Shown: one piece after another, positions 1 through 5,576 of the stretch
How positions within the stretch are numbered: the stretch's first letter is position 1
How the letters are laid out: each line of letters starts with the position of its first letter
Source of the DNA: an uncultured Bacilli bacterium
GTDB taxonomy: Bacteria; Bacillota_I; Bacilli_A; RF39; UBA660
DNA: 9,050 bases
NCBI GenBank assembly: GCA_947594675.1
Contig: CANQEF010000042.1
Coordinates: 1 to 9,050 of the forward strand
Reading direction: 5' to 3'
Notes under the pieces: generated by a model
The model's input: only the letters and a program-made list of their open reading frames with translations
Database searches by the model: none
What the model was told of the DNA's origin: nothing
Position numbers and translations under genes: made by a program

Positions 1-76
1 ACGTAACAACGGCAACGCTAACAGTAACAACTCTTCTCGTGCTGTCTTCGCTCCTAGACTATGTTATATAACTTAA
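1..76 (+). other. DGR repeat remnant: 3' end of the template repeat (TR), or less likely of the variable repeat (VR)
   Basis: This stretch stands out: bases 1-60 are about 48% GC against roughly 25% around it. Read from base 2 it contains six AAC codons interleaved with GGC, GCT and AGT, spelling NNGNANSNNSS, then RAVFAPRLCYIT and a TAA stop at 74-76. AAC codons are the hallmark of a DGR template, because adenines are the mutagenised positions. The neighbouring genes prefer AAT for Asn, so the codon use is foreign to them. Every potential target codon still reads AAC, which favours the unmutated TR over a diversified VR. I found no second copy elsewhere in the window, so the partner repeat must lie upstream. 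A TR here also fits the common order target gene, TR, accessory genes, RT. The left boundary is off the window. Identification rests on composition, codon pattern and the RT/Avd genes downstream, not on an observed repeat pair. Confidence 0.65.
2..76 (+). CDS. Alternative reading of the same bases: C-terminal end of a DGR target protein (partial)
   Basis: An open frame runs from base 2 to the stop at 74-76 and gives 24 residues ending RAVFAPRLCYIT. DGR target proteins often carry their variable residues in a C-terminal C-type-lectin-like (formylglycine-generating-enzyme-type) domain whose last strand follows the variable block and ends just before the stop. An Asn/Ser/Gly-rich run followed by a short hydrophobic tail matches that layout. 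If this is coding, it is the VR end of the target gene and the TR lies elsewhere upstream. A TR usually mirrors the VR frame, so an open frame here does not discriminate. It is offered as the less likely alternative. Confidence 0.3.
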   Translation, partial: RNNGNANSNNSSRAVFAPRLCYIT

Positions 77-292
77 AAAGTTTTTCCTATACTTATATCT
101 AAGGATATTTTTGGAAAATTAACATAGAAGATAAATTCCTTTTCATATCGGATGATATGAAATAAAAAATAAACAGTTATTTTTTAATTAGTAGTAATTC
201 GAATATTAGAAAGTAACAATTAAATTAAAGTAGTATGATAAAAATTATTTTTTTCTACTGCTTTTTTTCTAGAAATGAATTGGGGTATAAAT
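77..292. other. Non-coding, structured spacer between the DGR repeat and its first gene
   Basis: No credible gene is seen here. It contains a possible TCCT/AGGA stem (85-88 with 102-105) or, alternatively, TTTTCC/GGAAAA (82-87 with 113-118), a perfect hairpin at 141-162, an 8-bp palindrome ATTCGAAT (197-204), a TATGAT box (234-239) without a good -35, and a weak AGTAG/CTACT inverted repeat (229-233 with 255-259) followed by seven T at 262-268. In the Bordetella phage DGR a spacer of about 140 bases downstream of TR is bound by RT-Avd and primes cDNA synthesis. If 1-76 is TR, this stretch is the positional equivalent. No sequence homology to that spacer was tested. Confidence 0.5.
141..162. 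other. Perfect 9-bp hairpin/cruciform with GGAT loop
   Basis: TTTCATATC (141-149) and GATATGAAA (154-162) are exact reverse complements separated by the four bases GGAT. The hairpin is not followed by a T-run on the plus strand (TAAAAAATAA comes next), so it does not look like an intrinsic terminator. Several DGRs carry hairpin/cruciform sites with a stem of 7-10 bp and a 4-base loop just downstream of VR that raise target recognition. The geometry matches, although at 65 bases past the stop codon it is further away than in the Bordetella phage case. It could equally be part of the structured RNA downstream of TR. Confidence 0.5.
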
Positions 293-691
293 ATGAGTAA
301 GTTATATGAAGAATATCAAAAGTTAAAGTCTAAAGACAAAGATAAATATTATTTATTTCATAATGGAGTGTTTTATATATTTTTGGCTGATGATGCTTTA
401 CAATTAAAAGATGTTTTAAATTTAAAAATACTTCCATTTAGTAAAGATATAGTTAAATGTGGTTTTCCTCAAAGTGCTTATTCTAAATATATAGATATAT
501 TAGATGAAAATAAAATCAATTATGAATTAGTTGATAATTTACATAAAAATAGCTTAAAAAATACTTCTACTGTTGATTGTAGTGAATTAGAAATATTAGA
601 TGAAATTAGAAGACTAGATATTTGTAAATTGAGTCCAATTATGGCTTTTAATATTTTAGTTGAATTAAAAGATAAATTAGATAAAAAATAA
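293..691 (+). CDS. Mini-MutS-like DGR accessory protein (MSL type)
   Basis: This 132-residue protein is the first gene of the DGR operon. Residues 1-85 resemble MutS mismatch-recognition domain I: an N-terminal LYEEYQKLK helix, then LFHNGVFYIFLADDA (21-35) aligning with the MutS consensus LFRMGDFYELFYEDA, and CGFPQSAYSKYIDIL (56-70) aligning with the MutS GVPYHA...Y..L segment. The mismatch-stacking Phe of the Phe-X-Glu motif is kept (F27), but the Glu is Ile (I29). Residues 99-128, ending LSPIMAFNILVELKDKL, resemble the extreme C-terminus of full-length MutS (LTPLEALN.L.ELK). The clamp, lever and ATPase domains between are absent. I recall a MutS-like accessory family (MSL) from DGR surveys; its function is unknown. 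A role in handling the mismatched cDNA/VR heteroduplex is my inference. ATG 293 is chosen because GGGG at 282-285 sits 7 bases upstream; in-frame ATG 275 has no ribosome site. Confidence 0.78.
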   Translation: MSKLYEEYQKLKSKDKDKYYLFHNGVFYIFLADDALQLKDVLNLKILPFSKDIVKCGFPQSAYSKYIDILDENKINYELVDNLHKNSLKNTSTVDCSELEILDEIRRLDICKLSPIMAFNILVELKDKLDKK

Positions 692-718
692 TTATTTAAA
701 AAATGAAAGCGTGAATAA

Positions 719-1129
719 ATGAAAATGGATAATTATAAATTATTTGACAATGGTAATTTTACCAGTGCTAATATGAAAGGGGTAGAGGATTTATTAATAT
801 ATAAACATTATATAGAATTGATTTATTATTCTACTAATATCTTGCTTAAATATCCTAAGAGTGAAAGATTTGGTTTAAATAACGATATTAGAAAGGTTAT
901 TTATAAAGGCTTAGAAGATATTTTATATGCTTATAGAGTTTATGATAAGTCAATAAAAATCAAATATTTAATCGATTTAGATGTTAAACTTAAATTTTTG
1001 AAAGCTTTAATTCGTGTTTCTTACAAGAAAAAGTATATTAGTACAAGGAATTATGCCTCTTGGAGTAAAAAAATCTATCATATAGGTAATTTATTGGGAG
1101 GTTGGATTACTTCATGCCAAAAAAATTGA
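719..1129 (+). CDS. avd: DGR accessory variability determinant Avd (four-helix bundle)
   Basis: This 136-residue basic, largely helical protein matches the Avd/S23-like four-helix bundle family. Visible family features are KYPKSERFGLNNDIRK (44-59, the conserved YP..ER..L...IR block), a helix with YLIDLDVKLKFLKALIR (83-99), and the ending NYASWSKKIYHIGNLLGGW (111-129), close to the family's S..L.EIG.MLGGW signature. In characterised DGRs Avd forms a positively charged pentameric barrel that binds the reverse transcriptase and template RNA and is required for mutagenic retrohoming. It starts 27 bases after the mini-MutS gene and overlaps the RT start by 16 bases, so all three are probably one operon. 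The ribosome site is weak (GAAAGCG upstream), so ATG 725 (two residues shorter) is an alternative start. Confidence 0.92.
   Translation: MKMDNYKLFDNGNFTSANMKGVEDLLIYKHYIELIYYSTNILLKYPKSERFGLNNDIRKVIYKGLEDILYAYRVYDKSIKIKYLIDLDVKLKFLKALIRVSYKKKYISTRNYASWSKKIYHIGNLLGGWITSCQKN
1097..1101 (+). promoter_or_regulatory. Ribosome binding site GGAGG deciding the RT start
   Basis: GGAGG lies inside the avd codons for Leu-Gly-Gly and is 12 bases before ATG 1114. It touches the in-frame TTG at 1102, too close to serve that codon. It supports ATG 1114 as the RT start and coupling of RT translation to avd. Confidence 0.6.
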
Positions 1130-2172
1130 AATTGAAATTAGAAGATCGATTAGAATATAAGTATTTCTATGATGCTTACTTAAGAGCTAAGAAAAATAAG
1201 AAAGTTAAAAGGGAATTATTATTGTTTGACATAGATTTAGAAACTAATTTAACTAATTTAATTTATAAAATAAAAAATGAAACTTATCATTTGGGTAGAT
1301 ATCGTAAATTTACAATTTATGAACCTAAGAAAAGAGAAATTCTTTCATTGCCTTATTGTGATAGAATAGTACATCAATGGTATATTGGAGAATTTATAAA
1401 ACCATATATGCTAAAAAGATTTATAAAAGATACATATGCTTGTTTGGAAGATAGAGGAATGCATAAAGCCTCTTACGTAGTGCAAGGTTATATGCGAAAA
1501 ATGAAAAAAAAGTATAAAAACTATTATGTTGTGAAGTGTGATATTAGTAAGTATTTTTATTCTGTTGATCTTAACATATTATTTAATATTATGAAAAAAT
1601 TTATTGCTGATAAAAAGTTATTACAATTTACTGAAAAAATTATATATGAGAATGCTGTTTCTTCTGTTGGTATACCTATTGGTAATTATACTAGTCAGTA
1701 TTTTGCTAATATATATTTAAATGAATTAGATCAGTATATTAAACATGATCTACATATTAAGTATTATGTTAGATATATGGATGATTTTATATTGCTTGTT
1801 CCTAATAAGGTGATTGCTAAAGAAGTATTTTTAAAGATAGAGAGTTTTTTAACTGAACATTTAAAACTTAAATTAAATCCAAAAAGTAGATATTTTCCTA
1901 GTAGTCAAGGAGTAGATTTTTGTGGCTATAGAATTTTTGAGACACATAGGTTAATTAGAAAACGTAGTATTAAAAAGATAAAGAAAAAAATAAGATACTG
2001 GAATGATTTAGCCAAAAGTAATAGTCTTAATATTCATAAAAGTCTTTTATCATGGAATTCATTTTTAAACCATAGTAGTCATGCTAATTGTTATACTTTA
2101 CAGAATAAGCTCTTTAATATGATAGAATTTATTGATGAAGATTATATTGATAAGTTTATTGCCTATAAATAG
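1114..2172 (+). CDS. DGR-type reverse transcriptase
   Basis: This 352-residue RNA-directed DNA polymerase copies TR RNA into adenine-mutagenised cDNA. RT motifs appear in order: REILSLPYCDRIVHQWY (74-90), TYACLEDRGMHKA (107-119, like the DGR DSYA...G.HRA segment), motif 3 KCDISKYFYSVD (141-152, catalytic D143), motif 4 GIPIGNYTSQYFANIYLNE (186-204), the catalytic box RYMDDFILL (220-228, D223 and D224), and motif 7 VDFCGYRIF (267-275). The IGNYTSQ motif in place of the QGxxxSP of group II intron and retron enzymes is diagnostic for DGR RTs. There is no maturase or HNH domain, and the length is normal for the DGR clade. ATG 1114 is preferred over an upstream in-frame TTG at 1102 because of the ribosome site. 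The basic C-terminus (RKRSIKKIKKKIR, 282-294) probably serves RNA or Avd binding (inference). Confidence 0.95.
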   Translation: MPKKLKLKLEDRLEYKYFYDAYLRAKKNKKVKRELLLFDIDLETNLTNLIYKIKNETYHLGRYRKFTIYEPKKREILSLPYCDRIVHQWYIGEFIKPYMLKRFIKDTYACLEDRGMHKASYVVQGYMRKMKKKYKNYYVVKCDISKYFYSVDLNILFNIMKKFIADKKLLQFTEKIIYENAVSSVGIPIGNYTSQYFANIYLNELDQYIKHDLHIKYYVRYMDDFILLVPNKVIAKEVFLKIESFLTEHLKLKLNPKSRYFPSSQGVDFCGYRIFETHRLIRKRSIKKIKKKIRYWNDLAKSNSLNIHKSLLSWNSFLNHSSHANCYTLQNKLFNMIEFIDEDYIDKFIAYK

Positions 2173-2184
2173 AAAATAAATTAT

Positions 2185-2213
2185 TTGCTAGTAAAAGATG
2201 TTTATGATAGAAT
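2185..2213 (+). promoter_or_regulatory. Candidate sigma-70-type promoter for tex
   Basis: TTGCTA (2185-2190) and TAGAAT (2208-2213) are 17 bases apart, matching the consensus at 4 of 6 and 5 of 6 positions. It lies in the 68-base gap after the RT gene, so tex can be transcribed independently of the DGR operon. No convincing terminator is visible in this gap, so read-through from the DGR genes cannot be excluded. Confidence 0.4.
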
Positions 2214-2240
2214 TAGTATTGTCTAGAAAAGAGGTAAATA

Positions 2241-4394
2241 ATGAATGAATTAATTATAAATGAGATAGCAAATAATCTTAATATTACAACTAAACAAGTA
2301 ACTGTTGTTTTAAATTTACTTAGTGAGGGAAATACAATTCCTTTTATTGCTAGATATCGTAAAGAGGCTACAGGAGCTTTAGACGAAGAAGTTATTAAAT
2401 CTATAAGTGAAGTGTACGTTTATCAAGAAAATCTTTTAAAAAGAAAAGAGGATGTTATTCGATTAATTGATGAGAAGGGTATGCTTACTGATGAGTTAAA
2501 GAATTCGATACTTAATTGTTCTAAATTGGTTGAAGTGGAGGATTTATACAGGCCTTATAAGGAGAAAAAGAAAACTAAAGCAACTGAGGCTATTGCTTTA
2601 GGGTTGGAACCACTTGCTAAGATGATAATGAGTTTTCCTGATAAAGGTAGTGTAGAAGAGATAACTTCTAAGTTTGTTAAGGATGAGTTAAGTGTTGATA
2701 AATGTATTGAAGGTGCTAAGTATATTATAGCTGAGTGGATTAGTGATAATGCTTATTATCGTAAATGGATTAGAAATTATTTTTACAAAAATGGAGTTAT
2801 AGTTACAAAGGTAAAGAAGGATAATCCTGATGTAAAAAGGGTTTATGAAATGTATTATGATTATAGTGAAAAGGTAAAATATATAAAACCTCATCGTATA
2901 TTAGCTATAAATAGAGCTGAAAATGAGAAAGTTATTACTGTTAATATAGATATTAATAAAGAAGAAATTATTAGCTATTTAGAAAAAAAGATTATTAAAA
3001 ATGAAAAAAGTTTTGTATCTGTTTATGTGAAAGATGCTATAGAAGATGCTTATAAGAGATTGATTAGTCCTTCTATAGAAAGAGAAATTAGAAGTGACTT
3101 AACTGAAAAAGGAGAAGAAACAGCAATTGATAATTTTGGTAAGAATTTAGAGGCATTACTTTTAACTCCGCCTATAAAGGAAAAAGTAGTTTTAGCTTTT
3201 GATCCAGGATTTGTTAATGGGTGTAAGATAGCAGTTGTTTCAAAAAATGGTAAGTATTTAGATTCTTGTGTTATTAAGCCTTTTTTAAATAATATTAGTG
3301 AAAATGCCATAAAAAAATGTAAAGAAGAAGTAGTTAATTTAATAAAAAAATATAGTGTTGATATCATTGCTATTGGGAATGGAACAGCCTCAAGAGAATC
3401 GGAAAAGTTTTGTAGTGATTTAATTAAAGAGTATAAATTAGATTGTAAATATGTTATTGTTTCTGAAGCGGGAGCTTCAATTTATAGTGCCTCTAGTGTA
3501 GCAATAGAAGAGTTTCCTGATTTAGCTGTTGAAAAAAGAAGTGCAGTAAGTATTGGAAGAAGGTTACAAGATCCTTTAGCGGAACTTGTTAAAATTCCAC
3601 CAGAAGGAATTGGTGTTGGTCTATATCAACATGATGTTTCTCAAAAGAAACTTTCAGAATCTTTAGATTTTGTGGTGGAAAAATGTGTTAATAGTGTAGG
3701 GGTAAATGTTAATACTGCATCTAATTCACTGTTAAAATACGTATCAGGTATTACAAAAGCTGCTATAAAGAAAATAGTGGATTATCGTGAGCAATACGGG
3801 AAAATTAGGTCAAGGGAAGAGATAAAGAAAAAGAAACTTTTAACGGATAAAGCTTATGAACAAGCAATAGGTTTTTTGAGAATAGTGGATGGAGATAATA
3901 TTTTGGATACAACGGCTATTCATCCGGAAAGTTATGAGGTTGCTTTAAAATTGCTTGAAAGACTTAATTTTAAATTGAGTGATGTTGGTTCTAAAGAATT
4001 AATTAATGTATTGAATAATATAGATGTTGAAAAAGTCTCTAAGGAATTGTCTACAGATGTTTATACTTTAGAGGATGTAATTGTTTCTTTGAAAAAGCCT
4101 AATTTGGATCCTAGAGATGAAATGCCTCAGCCTATTTTAAAGAGTGATGTTTTGGATATTAAAGATTTAACTTTAGGTATGAAACTTCAAGGGACTGTTA
4201 GAAATGTTGTTGACTTTGGTGTTTTTATTGATATAGGACTTCATAATGATGGACTTGCTCATATATCAAAGTTGACTGATAAGTATATAAAGCATCCTAG
4301 TGAAGTTGTTAGTGTTGGAGATATTGTTGATTGTTATGTTGATGATATTTCAATTGAAAAGGAAAAAGTAAGTTTAAGTCTATTACCTAGGTAA
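2241..4394 (+). CDS. tex: Tex family RNA-binding transcription accessory protein
   Basis: This 717-residue protein is full length for the Tex/Spt6-like family. The N-terminal helical region opens with the family hallmarks TIPFIARYRKEATGALDE (32-49) and LVEVEDLYRPYKEKKKTKAT (95-114). The YqgF/RNase H-like domain starts at about residue 315 (VVLAFDPGFVNGCKIAVV). The helix-hairpin-helix region includes SVGVNVNTASNSLLKYVSGI (about 487-506). A C-terminal S1 RNA-binding domain covers about 645-717 (LQGTVRNVVDFGVFIDIGLH). Tex is a conserved cytoplasmic nucleic-acid-binding protein linked to transcription and toxin expression in some bacteria; its precise job is unsettled. AGAGG about 7 bases before ATG 2241 supports the start. 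It is probably the chromosomal neighbour of the DGR rather than a component. Confidence 0.97.
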   Translation: MNELIINEIANNLNITTKQVTVVLNLLSEGNTIPFIARYRKEATGALDEEVIKSISEVYVYQENLLKRKEDVIRLIDEKGMLTDELKNSILNCSKLVEVEDLYRPYKEKKKTKATEAIALGLEPLAKMIMSFPDKGSVEEITSKFVKDELSVDKCIEGAKYIIAEWISDNAYYRKWIRNYFYKNGVIVTKVKKDNPDVKRVYEMYYDYSEKVKYIKPHRILAINRAENEKVITVNIDINKEEIISYLEKKIIKNEKSFVSVYVKDAIEDAYKRLISPSIEREIRSDLTEKGEETAIDNFGKNLEALLLTPPIKEKVVLAFDPGFVNGCKIAVVSKNGKYLDSCVIKPFLNNISENAIKKCKEEVVNLIKKYSVDIIAIGNGTASRESEKFCSDLIKEYKLDCKYVIVSEAGASIYSASSVAIEEFPDLAVEKRSAVSIGRRLQDPLAELVKIPPEGIGVGLYQHDVSQKKLSESLDFVVEKCVNSVGVNVNTASNSLLKYVSGITKAAIKKIVDYREQYGKIRSREEIKKKKLLTDKAYEQAIGFLRIVDGDNILDTTAIHPESYEVALKLLERLNFKLSDVGSKELINVLNNIDVEKVSKELSTDVYTLEDVIVSLKKPNLDPRDEMPQPILKSDVLDIKDLTLGMKLQGTVRNVVDFGVFIDIGLHNDGLAHISKLTDKYIKHPSEVVSVGDIVDCYVDDISIEKEKVSLSLLPR

Positions 4395-4417
4395 CTTTAT
4401 CTCTTCTTTCAAAATTG

Positions 4418-4452
4418 TTGACAGTGCTAATTCTTATTATTATTATTATAAT
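4418..4452 (+). promoter_or_regulatory. Promoter with (TTA)5 triplet tract between -35 and a perfect TATAAT
   Basis: A perfect -35 TTGACA (4418-4423) is followed after 17 bases by TATTAT (4441-4446, 5 of 6 to the -10 consensus), and after 23 bases by a perfect TATAAT (4447-4452). The bases between include five TTA units (4434-4448). The 17-base pair probably drives the gene starting at 4518. Transcription would begin near 4453, which argues against the ATG at 4470 as the main start. Confidence 0.65.
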
Positions 4453-4500
4453 ATCTGTAACAAACGCGAATGTTTGGTAAAAGTTATAATTTGATAAGAA

Positions 4501-4507
4501 AGAGAGG
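4501..4507 (+). promoter_or_regulatory. Ribosome binding site AGAGAGG deciding the start at 4518
   Basis: AGAGAGG lies 10 bases before ATG 4518. The in-frame ATG at 4470, 16 codons upstream, is preceded by ACAAACGCGA, which has no ribosome site, so 4518 is preferred. Confidence 0.6.
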
Positions 4508-4517
4508 CTTACAATTT

Positions 4518-5438
4518 ATGAAAACTGATGCATTAAAACATATTAGAAGGATACAAGGAATTCCTGATAAAAATTTAAATTTAAAAACATCATCAGGGCA
4601 AAAAGAAATGATAAAGTTGCTTAACTTTATTATAGAAAATAGTTTGGATTTAAAAGATAAAGATATGATAGTTGAAGTAAATAGTAATAAGTATCATATT
4701 ACATTTTCATATTACGAAAGTAGCAGTTATGATTTTACTTCTTCTAATGGATATTGGGCTGCTTCTGTTAAAGTAATAGGTCCAAATAAAAGTATTGTTT
4801 TTAAAGAATACAAAAATAGAAGTGAACATTATAAATCCCGAAAGAAAAAGTTGGACATAAGATATGAAATTGTTGAACCACTAGATTCTGGTCAAGTTTG
4901 TACAATGATAAATAAATATGGAATTATCTATGATAGATATTATCATCCTAATTTTAGTGAATTAATTCAAAAATATTCTTATTTAGGTCAGGGTCTACAT
5001 ATTAATAATAATTACTGGAGTGAAGAAAATGGGATTAGTGTAAGGAAAAAAGATGATGGTACGATAGTAATTGAAGAAAATTCTTCCTCTTTAGGTATTT
5101 TGAGTGAATATAGCAAAAAACCAGGAGATAAATATATTACGATAATTAAAAATGGAAAACAGTATTATTATGATATAAAAAAGAAAAAGCTTTTAAATAA
5201 GAAAAAATCAAAAGAAGAAAATATTCCTGAACATGATTATGATACTGATTATCCTGAATATAGTCCTTATACAGAAAAAGGATCTAATTTTGATAGAATA
5301 ATTTTATTATTTTCTAAATTTGATAAAAAAGTAAAATTAACAAATTTTACTAATCAAGAATTAATTGCAATTGAAGAACAAATCAAAAATTATTTAGTAA
5401 AAAATGAAGAAAAAGCTAAGTCTTATAAAAAAATATAA
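4518..5438 (+). CDS. Hypothetical protein, 306 residues
   Basis: I do not recognise this protein. From ATG 4518 it has 306 residues, with no signal peptide, no long hydrophobic segment and no catalytic motif I can name. The N-terminal 60 residues are helical and charged (QKEMIKLLNFIIENSLDLK). A middle part rich in aromatic, Ser and Asn residues looks beta-rich (VEVNSNKYHITFSYYESS, and ITIIKNGKQYYYDIKKKKLL further on). A Lys-rich linker and an acidic, Tyr-rich low-complexity stretch (EHDYDTDYPEYSPY) precede a helical C-terminus (TNQELIAIEEQIKNYL). It looks like a soluble cytoplasmic protein. A good ribosome site, its own promoter and host-like codon use support a real gene. The in-frame ATG at 4470 would add 16 residues but lacks a ribosome site. 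It appears monocistronic: 139 bases separate it from the next gene. Confidence 0.8.
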   Translation: MKTDALKHIRRIQGIPDKNLNLKTSSGQKEMIKLLNFIIENSLDLKDKDMIVEVNSNKYHITFSYYESSSYDFTSSNGYWAASVKVIGPNKSIVFKEYKNRSEHYKSRKKKLDIRYEIVEPLDSGQVCTMINKYGIIYDRYYHPNFSELIQKYSYLGQGLHINNNYWSEENGISVRKKDDGTIVIEENSSSLGILSEYSKKPGDKYITIIKNGKQYYYDIKKKKLLNKKKSKEENIPEHDYDTDYPEYSPYTEKGSNFDRIILLFSKFDKKVKLTNFTNQELIAIEEQIKNYLVKNEEKAKSYKKI

Positions 5439-5565
5439 AATAATATTTGTAATGCTAATAACTATGCAAACTTTTAAAAAATGTCTAGAATATAATAAAA
5501 ATAGATATTTTTTTCATTTTAATTTCTTTTAATTATAAATAATTTATGATATAGTAAGCAGTAGT

Positions 5566-5571
5566 GGGGAG
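5566..5571 (+). promoter_or_regulatory. Ribosome binding site GGGGAG
   Basis: GGGGAG lies 5 bases before ATG 5577 and sets the start of the 812-residue gene. Upstream, TATGAT (5545-5550) and TATAGT (5550-5555) are possible -10 boxes, but no good -35 is visible. Confidence 0.5.
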
Positions 5572-5576
5572 TAGTT

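Noticed and set aside
227..268. Intrinsic terminator before the mini-MutS gene
   Set aside because: The AGTAG/CTACT stem is only 5 bp with a long AT-rich loop, too weak to call despite the T-run that follows.
1114..2172. Reading the RT as a group II intron or retron enzyme
   Set aside because: There is no maturase or endonuclease domain, no visible intron or msr/msd structure, motif 4 is IGNYTSQ rather than QGxxxSP, and Avd is adjacent.
2688..2894. Minus-strand open frame of 68 codons
   Set aside because: It lies wholly inside tex on the other strand, has no ribosome site, and its Ile/Phe-rich composition is typical of antisense AT-rich sequence.
3050..3367. Minus-strand open frame of 105 codons
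   Set aside because: It is an antisense shadow of the conserved YqgF-like part of tex, with no promoter or family resemblance.
2241..4394. Tex as a DGR component because it binds nucleic acid and follows the RT
   Set aside because: Tex is a widespread housekeeping protein, and a candidate promoter precedes it; adjacency alone is weak evidence.
5439..5576. Terminator or small RNA in the gap before the 812-residue gene
   Set aside because: The only candidate stem (AAAATA/TATTTT around 5499-5514) has a 2-base loop and no G-C pairs, so it is not supportable.
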